From SYFT01 sp964471115 (lineage in GTDB: Bacteria; Acidobacteriota; Vicinamibacteria; Vicinamibacterales; SCN-69-37): a DNA stretch of 64,000 nt. The notes below the pieces were generated by a model that had not been told where the DNA came from, did not search any database, and worked only from the letters and a program-made list of their open reading frames with translations. Position 1 is the stretch's first letter. Every line of letters starts with the position of its first letter. The DNA is taken from NCBI GenBank assembly GCA_964471115.1, contig CAYYFE010000002.1, positions 172,696 to 236,695 of the forward strand, read 5' to 3'. Both the position numbers and the translations under genes were made by a program. Shown here piece by piece: positions 7,877 through 14,885 of this stretch.

Positions 7877-9240
7877 CCCGCGGACGCGTGATTCGGGTGG
7901 CCGCGGCCGTCCTCACCGTCGTGACGCTCCTGCGTCTGGCCGTGACCGCCGGCGTGGATGCGTCCACCGCCGTGGAGCTGACCGCGCCCGAACCGGCCTC
8001 GTTGCCCGAGGGGGACGCCGCGTGGCTGCGGGCGCAGCTGGCCGCCGGTCCCGACGGCGTGGTCATCGACGTGCCCCCGGGCGTGTATCAGGGACCGTTT
8101 CTCGTCGAACGGCCGCTGACACTGCGTGGCGGCGGCGCGGTCGTGTTGCGCGGCGACGGCACCACCCATGTGGTGAAGGTGACGGCGCCGGACGTGACCC
8201 TCGACGGATTTCACATCCGCGGGTCGGGCATGAACCTGAGCCGCGATCACGCGGCGGTGCACGTGTCGGCGCCCCGCGCGGTCATCCGGCACAACGTGGT
8301 GACCGACAGCCTGCACGGGATCTACATTCGCGGCGGCCAAGGGGCCAGGATTGAGGACAACACCATCGTGGGCCGCACCACGACGTTCGAGATGGTGAAT
8401 CCCGACACGCTGGAGCCGGATCCCGCCGGGGGCGAGATGTGTGAGGTCTCCCTCAACGAAAGCCGCCGGGGCAACGGCATTCACATCTGGAACTCCACCG
8501 GACACGTCATCGAGCGCAATCACATCCGCCAGACGCGCGACGGCATCTATTTTTCGTTCGTCAAGAACAGCGACATCCGCGGCAACCGGATCAGCCGCGT
8601 CCGGTACGGCCTGCACTACATGTACTCGGACGGCAACCGCTTCGAAGACAACATCTTCACCGAGAGCGGCGCCGGCGCGGCGCTGATGTTCTCCAAGGAA
8701 CTGGCCCTGCGCCGGAACCGGTTCGAGGCCAACCGGAACCAGCGGGCGTACGGCCTGCTGCTGCAGTCCATCGATCGGTCGACGGTCGCCGGCAACTCCA
8801 TCTCGGGCAACAGCATCGGGCTGTTCCTGGAGGGCGGGTCGACCAACCGGGTGGAGGACAACCGCATCGCCCGGAACCACGTCGGCATCCGCGTCAGCGA
8901 CAGCTCCGATCACAACGTGTTTGCCGGCAACGCGTTCGTCGGCAACCTGCACACCGTGGAAACCGATCGCGCCAACCGCATGAGCCGGTGGACCGACAGC
9001 GGCCGCGGCAACTACTGGGATGGCGCGCTGAAACTCGACCTCGATCGCAACGGCATCGCCGACCTGCCGCATCGCGAGCTCGACCTGTTCGGCGCCCAGC
9101 GACGTGACGTGCCGATGATTGGCCTGCTGATGGGCAGTCCCGGCGACATGTTGCTGCGTTTCGTCCATGCGCGATCCGGACTCACGCGCCTGCCCGGCGT
9201 GACCGATGCGTCGCCGCTTGTCTCACCGGAGGTCCGATGA
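7873..9240 (+). CDS. nosD: NosD, periplasmic copper-maturation protein
   Basis: 455 aa. A signal peptide is followed by a right-handed parallel beta-helix made of CASH-type repeats with Asn-rich turns, e.g. HGIYIRGGQGARIEDNTI, GNGIHIWNSTGHVIERNHI and GIRVSDSSDHNVFAGN. NosD works with the NosFY ABC transporter in the assembly of the CuZ centre of NosZ. The chosen ATG at 7873 overlaps the preceding stop by 4 bp. The 3' end overlaps the nosF ATG by 4 bp, so nosB-like, nosD and nosF are translationally coupled. Length and fold are normal for the family. Confidence 0.93.
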   Translation: MTRGRVIRVAAAVLTVVTLLRLAVTAGVDASTAVELTAPEPASLPEGDAAWLRAQLAAGPDGVVIDVPPGVYQGPFLVERPLTLRGGGAVVLRGDGTTHVVKVTAPDVTLDGFHIRGSGMNLSRDHAAVHVSAPRAVIRHNVVTDSLHGIYIRGGQGARIEDNTIVGRTTTFEMVNPDTLEPDPAGGEMCEVSLNESRRGNGIHIWNSTGHVIERNHIRQTRDGIYFSFVKNSDIRGNRISRVRYGLHYMYSDGNRFEDNIFTESGAGAALMFSKELALRRNRFEANRNQRAYGLLLQSIDRSTVAGNSISGNSIGLFLEGGSTNRVEDNRIARNHVGIRVSDSSDHNVFAGNAFVGNLHTVETDRANRMSRWTDSGRGNYWDGALKLDLDRNGIADLPHRELDLFGAQRRDVPMIGLLMGSPGDMLLRFVHARSGLTRLPGVTDASPLVSPEVR

Positions 9241-9950
9241 TCGCCGCACGCGCCATCACGAAGTCGTATGGGAACCGCACGGTCCTGGCCGATCTGGAGT
9301 TCGAGGCCCGTCGCGGCGAGGTCACGCTGCTGGTCGGCGCGAACGGGTCAGGCAAGTCCACGACCTTGCGGGTCATCGCCGGTCTCAGCGCGGCGGACGC
9401 CGGTCAGGTGGTCATCGATGGGCAGGCCTGTGACGCCCGCCGCACGGGCGCCAGGGGCGCCGTGACGTTTCTGCCGCAGTCGCCGCGGTTCCATCCGCGC
9501 CTGACCATCGCCCAGGTCCTCGCGTTTTATGCCGGACTGCGCGGGTTCGGCGCCGCCGACATCGAGCGCGTGACCAGCCAGTGGGCGCTGGCCGATCGTC
9601 TGGCCACGCCGACGGCCGCGCTCTCGGGCGGCACACGTCAGCGTCTGGCGCTGGCGATCTTCAGCCTGCCTCAGGCGCCCGTGCTGACCCTGGATGAACC
9701 CGGCCTGAGTCTGGATCCGGATTGGCGGCGGTTCCTCCAGGACGAACTGCGCGCCGCCGCGGCCGCCGGGCACAGCGTGCTCGTGGCCACGCACCTGCTG
9801 GGGGAGTGGGAGGGCCGCGCCGACCGGTGCCTGGTGCTCGAACACGGCCGGGTCACGCGCGAACTGGCGCCCGATCGGCTGCGTCAGGCCTTCCCGTTTG
9901 CCGTGACACACGCCGCGCCGGCGCCGGCGCCGGCCAGAATGGGGGCCTGA
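9237..9950 (+). CDS. nosF: NosF, ABC transporter ATP-binding protein
   Basis: 237 aa. Walker A GANGSGKST at residues 34-42, signature LSGGTRQRL, and Walker B with the glutamate in VLTLDEPG are all present. It energises the NosFY transporter that acts with NosD in loading the NosZ copper site. The start overlaps the nosD stop. NosY follows after one base. The Ala/Pro-rich last 15 residues (APAPAPARMGA) are an unremarkable extension. Confidence 0.93.
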   Translation: MIAARAITKSYGNRTVLADLEFEARRGEVTLLVGANGSGKSTTLRVIAGLSAADAGQVVIDGQACDARRTGARGAVTFLPQSPRFHPRLTIAQVLAFYAGLRGFGAADIERVTSQWALADRLATPTAALSGGTRQRLALAIFSLPQAPVLTLDEPGLSLDPDWRRFLQDELRAAAAAGHSVLVATHLLGEWEGRADRCLVLEHGRVTRELAPDRLRQAFPFAVTHAAPAPAPARMGA

Positions 9951-9951
9951 C

Positions 9952-10737
9952 ATGTGGAGACACGCCGTTGCAGCCGCGTGGAGGCGTGAACTCGCCTCAC
10001 ACCAGGTGAATCGATTCCTGCAGGCGCATCTGACGCTGGCGGTGGTGGCCGGTCTGCTGCCGCTGATGACGATGGGCAGCGAACTCACGGCCGCGCCCTG
10101 GTGGTTACTGCAGGCCGTGTTGTACGGGCTGTCCTTGTCGGCGCTGCTGCTCGGCCTGAGCTCCGCGCATGGTGAAGCCGATGAACTCGGGCTGATCTTC
10201 GCGCAGCCGATTCCGCGCGCCGCCTGGCTGGCCGGCAAGGCGCTCGGGCTGGCCGCCGTGTTGATTCCCGCCGCGTGCCTGCTGGTGCTGCCGGTCGTCC
10301 TGCGGCATGGGCTGACGTGGTCGCTGGCCGCCGTCGCGGCGGCTGCCGCCGGCGTCACGCTCGTGATGGCGTTGCTGGGCCTCGCGCTCGGCTGCCGCGT
10401 ACGCGACGGGGTGCGAGGGTTGATCGCGGGCATGGGCGCCTGGCTCGTGTTGCTGGCCGGCATCGACCTGGTCGCCATTGCGCTGGCCGCCACGCCGGTC
10501 GGCCCCAACGCCCCCGACCTCATCGTCGCGCTGATGATGGTCAATCCCCTCGACGCGTTGCGCGTCGGGTACCTGTTCGCGCTCGAGCAGGCCGCGCCCG
10601 CGGGACTCGACACGGGCGGTCTGTCGGCGTGGTGGGTGGCCAACAGCGTGTTGTGGCTCGCCGTCGTGCTGGCGATCTGGTGCGCCGGCGCCTTTGCGAC
10701 GGGACTGGCCAGTCTGAAGCGATCGATCGACGCCTGA
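9952..10737 (+). CDS. nosY: NosY, ABC transporter permease
   Basis: 261-aa integral membrane protein with about six hydrophobic helices, beginning after a cytoplasmic N-terminus that ends in HQVNRFLQAHL. It is the membrane partner of NosF. It starts one base after the nosF stop and is the last gene of the operon. The usual nosL copper chaperone does not follow; instead a palindromic repeat and a heptanucleotide array begin within a few bases of the stop codon. Confidence 0.9.
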   Translation: MWRHAVAAAWRRELASHQVNRFLQAHLTLAVVAGLLPLMTMGSELTAAPWWLLQAVLYGLSLSALLLGLSSAHGEADELGLIFAQPIPRAAWLAGKALGLAAVLIPAACLLVLPVVLRHGLTWSLAAVAAAAAGVTLVMALLGLALGCRVRDGVRGLIAGMGAWLVLLAGIDLVAIALAATPVGPNAPDLIVALMMVNPLDALRVGYLFALEQAAPAGLDTGGLSAWWVANSVLWLAVVLAIWCAGAFATGLASLKRSIDA

Positions 10738-10740
10738 GGC

Positions 10741-10806
10741 ACGTAGCGCGGCCGGACCTGCTCGGCCGCGGTCACGGCGGCCCGGCAGATCGGGCCGCCC
10801 TACGTA
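10741..10806. repeat. Dispersed palindromic repeat (GTAGCGCGGCCGG family)
   Basis: A GC-rich block bounded by ACGTAG and CTACGT that contains two nested palindromes: GCGGCCGG...CGGCCGC, then GGCGGCCCG...CGGGCCGCC. It lies 3 bp after nosY and could act as a transcription terminator or mRNA-stabilising hairpin. Near-identical blocks are at 34311-34371 and 35214-35243, inside the arrays around tRNA-His, and at 54721-54867. Confidence 0.8.
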
Positions 10807-10816
10807 TCCCGGCGAC

Positions 10817-10886
10817 AGTGCGGAGTGCGAAGTGCGGAGTGCGGAGTGCGAAGTGCGGAGTGCGAGGTGCGGAGTGCGGAGTGCGG
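10817..10886. repeat. Heptanucleotide tandem array (AGTGCGR)10
   Basis: Ten head-to-tail copies of a 7-bp unit, AGTGCGG or AGTGCGA, with one GGTGCGG. The same heptamer on the other strand (CACTCCG) forms arrays at 38574-38629 and 42898-42967. The period of 7 is not a multiple of 3, so it is not a coding repeat. It separates nosY from the convergent histidine kinase gene. Confidence 0.9.
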
Positions 10887-10937
10887 CCGGATCTGGCGGC
10901 CGCGGTCGAGCGCGCGGGGGCTGGCGAGGTGCTGACG

Positions 10938-11912
10938 TCAGCGCGCGCGGCGCGGTCCGGCCGGCAGGGTGACCGTGGCCACGGTGCCGCCGGTGTCGGG
11001 AAAGGTGAACGACACGCTTCCCTCAAGTGCCGCCAGCAGGCGGCGGGCGGTCGCCAGGCCCAGTCCCGGCCCGTCGGCTTTCGACGTGAAGAACGGATCG
11101 CCGAGACGCGCGCGGTCGGCGGGCGGGATGCCCGCGCCGTTGTCCGCCACGCGCAGCTGCCAGAACTCGCCCTCGCGTTGTGCCGACAGGACGACCCGCG
11201 TGGCCCGGGTGGACGGATGGACGGCATTCCGCAGCAGCGCGGACAACACGGTCGCGACGTGGGCCGGGTCGGTGCGGACCTCGCCGTGGACCGGGATGAC
11301 CTCCACGGCGATGGCGGCGGATCGCGCGTCGGTCGCGACCGCGGTCCGGGCATCGGCCAGCAGGTCCGTGACCGCCACGGTGGACAGCGTCACGTCCACC
11401 GGCCGGACGTAACTCAGCAGGGATTCGACGATGCCGGCGAGCCGGTCCAGCCTCGCGATCATCGTCGTCACGACCGCGCCACGGGCATCGCCGGCAAGCC
11501 GGATGTCGAGGACCTGCAGCGCGGCGCGAATGCCGGCCAGCGGGTTGCGCAGTTCGTGCGCCATCACGGCCGTCATCCGGCCCAGTTCGGCGTCGGCCTC
11601 CTGGCGGCGCAGCGCGGCCTGCAGGCGTCGGTGCCGCGTCACGCCGGCCGCGGTAATCCAGACGGCCACCAGCGCCAGACCACGGTTGAACAGGCCGATT
11701 TCGGCGTTGGCCCCGCCGTGAATGATTGGCGCTTCAACGATGGTGAGGACGGTGGCCACCGAGGCGACCAGCGCCGCATAGTCACGGGGGCCGACGCGCA
11801 GCGTGGCGACGACCAGCGGGATGTAGAGCAGCGGAACCGCATACCCGACCGGAAACGGCAGGTCGAGGGCAAACACGCCGGCTGCGAGCAGCCAGATCCG
11901 CCCAAGCGTCAT
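10938..11912 (-). CDS. Sensor histidine kinase (orphan)
   Basis: 324 aa. Three or four N-terminal membrane helices (residues about 5-90) have short loops and no obvious periplasmic sensor domain. They are followed by a HisKA dimerisation domain with the H box MAHELRNPLAGI (H119) and a HATPase_c domain with N box LLRNAVHP, G1 box DNGAGIP and G2 box GPGLGLA. The kinase therefore looks active. No response regulator is next to it. It sits between the nos operon (convergent) and the radical SAM gene (divergent), so a role in controlling this region is possible but unproven. The signal sensed cannot be read from the sequence. Confidence 0.88.
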   Translation of the reverse strand: MTLGRIWLLAAGVFALDLPFPVGYAVPLLYIPLVVATLRVGPRDYAALVASVATVLTIVEAPIIHGGANAEIGLFNRGLALVAVWITAAGVTRHRRLQAALRRQEADAELGRMTAVMAHELRNPLAGIRAALQVLDIRLAGDARGAVVTTMIARLDRLAGIVESLLSYVRPVDVTLSTVAVTDLLADARTAVATDARSAAIAVEVIPVHGEVRTDPAHVATVLSALLRNAVHPSTRATRVVLSAQREGEFWQLRVADNGAGIPPADRARLGDPFFTSKADGPGLGLATARRLLAALEGSVSFTFPDTGGTVATVTLPAGPRRAR

Positions 11913-11929
11913 TCTGCGTGAAGGGTACC

Positions 11930-11952
11930 ACCACCACGCGCATGATGGTGGT
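11930..11952. promoter_or_regulatory. Inverted repeat between divergent kinase and radical SAM genes
   Basis: ACCACCA and TGGTGGT form 7-bp arms with a 9-bp spacer inside the 78-bp divergent intergenic region. This is the size of a dimeric repressor site, but the arms are low in complexity and the site has no second copy that I can see. Function is unproven. Confidence 0.3.
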
Positions 11953-11990
11953 CATATGATGGAGAGCAGCCGACTGCTAGGGTCGAACCG

Positions 11991-13238
11991 ATGGTCGACA
12001 TCCAGGCGCTTCGCGCCTCCCCCGCGCTCCTCAAGCTGGATCTCTATTGTCGCGGGGCGCGCCTCGACGAGTCGTGCCTGGTGGAAGAAGACGGCGGCCG
12101 CGGCCTGCGCCGGACGCGCGCCGGTCTGGGCAGCGGGTTGGAACTGATCCTGCCCGGCGGCTTGTGGACGAACGTGCCGGTGGTGGAGTCGTTCGCCGCC
12201 GCGTCGCCCTACACGATCGCGCGCGCCAAAGGGCGGTATCTGCTGACCTATCGAGGCGAGTTGATTGACGCCGTGACGTTGTCCCCGCGGCCCGGCTGGT
12301 ACGAACGGCGGACGACGGCGGGCACGGTGATGTCGCGCGTGGGCACGCTGCAGGGCACCTACCTGGGCGTGTACCCGGCGCGCGTCTGCGATTTCTGGAC
12401 CGAGAAGCCCGACCGCGTCAACTGTGGCTTCTGCTCCGTCGGCCTCAATCTCGGTGTTGATGAAGCGACGGAGAAGTCGGTGGCCGACGTCCTCGACGTG
12501 GTGGCGGCCGCCCGCGCGGAGTCGTCGATCACATACGTGGATTTCAACACGGGCCACTACGACGGCGACACCTATCTGGACATCCTCGAGCCGTACGTGC
12601 GGGCCGTGAAGTCGCGGTTTGGTCTGCTGGTGGGTGTGCAGACGCCGCCGCACCACGACCTGTCGCGCTACGACGCGCTGCGCGCGATGGGCGTCAACCG
12701 CGTGTCGTTCTGTTTCGAGGTGTGGGATCGGCAGCGGTTCGTGGAGGTGTGTCCCGGAAAGGCCCGCACCTACGGGCTCGATCGCTACCTCGACGCCATC
12801 CGCTACTGTGCGTCCCTCGCGTCGCGGGGGCCGAAGACCGAGCCGTGGGTGACCAACGGCGAGATTATCGCGGGCCTTGAACCGCCCGACTCGTCGATTG
12901 CCGCCATCAACTGGATGACGTCGGTCGGGGCGATTCCGACCGTGTGTGTGTTCCGCCCGCTGCGCGGCACGGACTACGCGCACCTGCCGCCGCCCGACAC
13001 CGAGGCGCTGGTGCCCGTGTTCCGGCGCCTCTACGAGGCATGCATGGAACAGGGGCTGCCCATCGGCTGCGCGCCCAACGTCCATGTCTCGCTGGTGCTC
13101 CTGCCTGAGGAGTGCGCCAGCCTGTCGACCCGCCGGTTCAGGGCCACCCGCCTGAAACTGGCCGTCCAGAAGCGCGTGTTCGCCGCGGTCTTCGACCGGC
13201 GCCTCCAGCGGCTGGCGTCCGATCAACGCGCCCACTGA
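11991..13238 (+). CDS. Radical SAM protein with CX11CX2C cluster motif
   Basis: 415 aa. Residues 133-148 contain C133, then C145-GF-C148. This recalls the CxxxCxxC [4Fe-4S]/SAM motif of radical SAM enzymes but with 11 residues between the first two cysteines. Downstream features fit a radical SAM TIM barrel: YVDFNTGHYDGD (strand 2 region), LLVGVQTPPHHD, MGVNRVSFCFEVWD, and a late strand with AIPTVCVFRPLRGTDY. The N-terminal 130 residues form an extra domain rich in beta strands. The substrate is unknown. The gene heads a run of nitrosative-stress genes (DUF3079, RIC, NnrS-like) and follows the nos cluster, so a role in metal-cofactor or nitrogen-oxide metabolism is inferred from context only. 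The start at 11991 has only a weak Shine-Dalgarno sequence. Confidence 0.7.
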   Translation: MVDIQALRASPALLKLDLYCRGARLDESCLVEEDGGRGLRRTRAGLGSGLELILPGGLWTNVPVVESFAAASPYTIARAKGRYLLTYRGELIDAVTLSPRPGWYERRTTAGTVMSRVGTLQGTYLGVYPARVCDFWTEKPDRVNCGFCSVGLNLGVDEATEKSVADVLDVVAAARAESSITYVDFNTGHYDGDTYLDILEPYVRAVKSRFGLLVGVQTPPHHDLSRYDALRAMGVNRVSFCFEVWDRQRFVEVCPGKARTYGLDRYLDAIRYCASLASRGPKTEPWVTNGEIIAGLEPPDSSIAAINWMTSVGAIPTVCVFRPLRGTDYAHLPPPDTEALVPVFRRLYEACMEQGLPIGCAPNVHVSLVLLPEECASLSTRRFRATRLKLAVQKRVFAAVFDRRLQRLASDQRAH

Positions 13239-13241
13239 TCG

Positions 13242-13255
13242 TTGCGCTCGCGCAA
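13242..13255. promoter_or_regulatory. Crp/Fnr-type palindromic operator TTGCGCTCGCGCAA
   Basis: Second copy of the palindrome seen at 4771-4784, differing only in the 2-bp centre. Its midpoint (13248.5) is 41.5 bp before the ATG at 13290, the classical class II activator distance if transcription starts at that A. A -10-like TATCGT is at 13278-13283, at the expected position. Together this suggests an activated, leaderless transcript for the DUF3079-RIC operon. Confidence 0.7.
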
Positions 13256-13289
13256 AGACGCCGCCGCCGGTCCCGGCTATCGTCAACCC

Positions 13290-13490
13290 ATGCCCATCGT
13301 CCCCGAGTCGGCGAAGCAGCGGTCCTGGCCGGCGCGTCCGGCCTTTCCCGAGCGCGTCTGCTGGGGGTGTGACCAGTACTGCCCGGCCGACGACCTGCGA
13401 TGTGGCAATGAGGTGACGCGCGCCATGCACCCGATCGAGTTGTTCGGGCCCGAATGGTGCGCCCTTCCCGAAGGACAGGCGCATGACTGA
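13290..13490 (+). CDS. DUF3079 family small cysteine-rich protein
   Basis: 66 aa. The core PERVCWGCDQYCPADDLRCGN, followed by HPIELFG, matches the DUF3079 family as I know it. Four cysteines in a CX2CX3CX6C pattern suggest a metal or Fe-S site. The function is unknown. There is no Shine-Dalgarno sequence before the ATG, consistent with a leaderless transcript from the operator at 13242. An in-frame ORF extends upstream over that operator, so the 13290 start is preferred. The 3' end overlaps the RIC gene by 8 bp, which ties it to iron-sulfur repair. Confidence 0.75.
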   Translation: MPIVPESAKQRSWPARPAFPERVCWGCDQYCPADDLRCGNEVTRAMHPIELFGPEWCALPEGQAHD

Positions 13491-14184
13491 AGTGACTCCG
13501 CAAACCCACGTGTCCGACGTCGCCGCCGCCGCACCGGCGACGATCAAGGTGTTCCAGCAGTACGGCATCGACTTCTGTTGCGGGGGCCATCGGCCCATCG
13601 CCGAGGCGGCCAGTGAACATCAGGTGGATGTGCACCGCCTGATGGCGGACCTGGCGCGTTCGTTGGACGCGCCGGCCGGCGAACGCGACTGGCGCGGCGC
13701 GCCGATGGCCGATCTGGTCGACTACATCCAGGCACGGTTCCACCGGCCGCTCCGCGAGGAACTGCCGCGGCTGTCGGCGATGGTGGACAAGGTGGTGAGC
13801 CGCCATGGCGACCGCTACCCGGACATGCTGCTGCCGCTGCAGCGCGAATTCCGCGGTCTGATGTCCGAACTGATCGACCACATGGCCAAGGAAGATCAGG
13901 TGCTGTTTCCGGCCATCGTCGCGGTGGAACGCGGCGGTGCGTCGTCACCGGCGGCCGGGTTCATCGAGGGCCCCGTGGGCGCGATGGAACACGAACACGA
14001 GCAGGCCGGCGCGGCGCTGGCCGCGATGCGCACGATCACCGGCAACTACACCTGCCCGCCGGGCGCCTGCCCGACCTTTCAGGGCTTGTTCTGGGGCCTC
14101 GACCAGCTCGAGCGTGAGATGCACGTGCACATCCACCTCGAGAACAACATCCTGTTTCCGCGCGCCCTGGCGGCGACGGTGTAG
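13483..14184 (+). CDS. RIC/ScdA-type di-iron iron-sulfur cluster repair protein
   Basis: 233 aa. The N-terminal ScdA_N/DUF542 domain has the conserved GIDFCCGGHRP (C32, C33). A hemerythrin-like four-helix domain follows with the iron ligand histidines in ARFHRPLREE, SRHGDRYPD, DHMAKEDQVLFP, MEHEHEQAG and HVHIHLENNILFP. Proteins of this family (YtfE, ScdA, NorA) repair Fe-S clusters damaged by nitric oxide or peroxide and are often under NO-responsive Crp/Fnr regulators. This agrees with the operator at 13242 and the Crp/Fnr gene next door. The gene is convergent with that regulator, one base apart. Confidence 0.93.
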   Translation: MTEVTPQTHVSDVAAAAPATIKVFQQYGIDFCCGGHRPIAEAASEHQVDVHRLMADLARSLDAPAGERDWRGAPMADLVDYIQARFHRPLREELPRLSAMVDKVVSRHGDRYPDMLLPLQREFRGLMSELIDHMAKEDQVLFPAIVAVERGGASSPAAGFIEGPVGAMEHEHEQAGAALAAMRTITGNYTCPPGACPTFQGLFWGLDQLEREMHVHIHLENNILFPRALAATV

Positions 14185-14185
14185 A

Positions 14186-14872
14186 TCAGGCCTCGTCGGC
14201 CAGCCGCGCCAGCGCCCTGGGCGATCGCAGAACCAGCTGGCGCCGCTCGGATCGCAGGACGCCGTCGGCCTCCCACTGCGACAGGGTGCGGCTGACCGTG
14301 TAGAGCGTCGTGCCGACCAGGTCCGCCAGCTCCTGACGCGTGAGCGGGTGGGTGATGAGAATGCCGTCCGGGGTCTGCCGGCCGCAGTGGCGGGCCAGGC
14401 GCATCAGCGTGATGGCCAGCCGCTGGCCCACCCGAAGCGTCGTCAACTCGCGCACGCGGGTGAGCGCGTCGGTCATGTGGGCCGTCATCTCGCGCATGAG
14501 GTTCGCGCGCACGGCCGGGTGCGCGTCGAGCATGCCGCGCAGCTCCGGCGCCTTCCAGGCGAACAGCTGGGTGGGTTCCACCGCGAGCGCGCTGACCGGG
14601 TAGGGCGCCGACTCGAGCGCCACGACGCCCCCGAAGGGATCACCCGGGCCGACGAATCGGACGATGAGTTCCTGGCCCTGTGCGGTTTCCTGCAGAATCT
14701 TCAGCGCGCCGTCGTCGACGAGGCAGAATGTGGTGGCCGGTTCGCCCTGGCGGGCCACCCAGTGGCCGCGACGGACCGTCTGCCGGGCGCCCCGCGCCAG
14801 GCAGTCGCGACGGGCGGTCTCTTCAAGGCCGTCAAAGACGCGGCTGTGCAGGGCGTCGCGGCGGGTATCCAT
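14186..14872 (-). CDS. Crp/Fnr family transcriptional regulator
   Basis: 228 aa. A cyclic-nucleotide-binding-like beta-roll (residues about 10-120, with GDPFGGVVALES), a dimerisation helix and a C-terminal winged helix (LTRQELADLVGTTLYTVSRTL). The cysteine cluster of Fnr is absent (isolated C24 and C50 do not form it), so an Fe-S oxygen sensor is unlikely; Dnr/NnrR-type heme or NO sensing is a possibility. In the recognition helix the Ser and Arg of the Fnr ExxSR motif are kept, but the Glu position is Tyr. That fits half-sites other than TTGAT, such as the TTGCG palindromes in this window. Only 13 bp separate it from the divergent NnrS-like gene. Confidence 0.9.
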   Translation of the reverse strand: MDTRRDALHSRVFDGLEETARRDCLARGARQTVRRGHWVARQGEPATTFCLVDDGALKILQETAQGQELIVRFVGPGDPFGGVVALESAPYPVSALAVEPTQLFAWKAPELRGMLDAHPAVRANLMREMTAHMTDALTRVRELTTLRVGQRLAITLMRLARHCGRQTPDGILITHPLTRQELADLVGTTLYTVSRTLSQWEADGVLRSERRQLVLRSPRALARLADEA

Positions 14873-14885
14873 CGAGCGATTGTAA

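Noticed and set aside
10817..10886. Considered as CRISPR or coding repeat
   Set aside because: A 7-bp period without spacers is neither.
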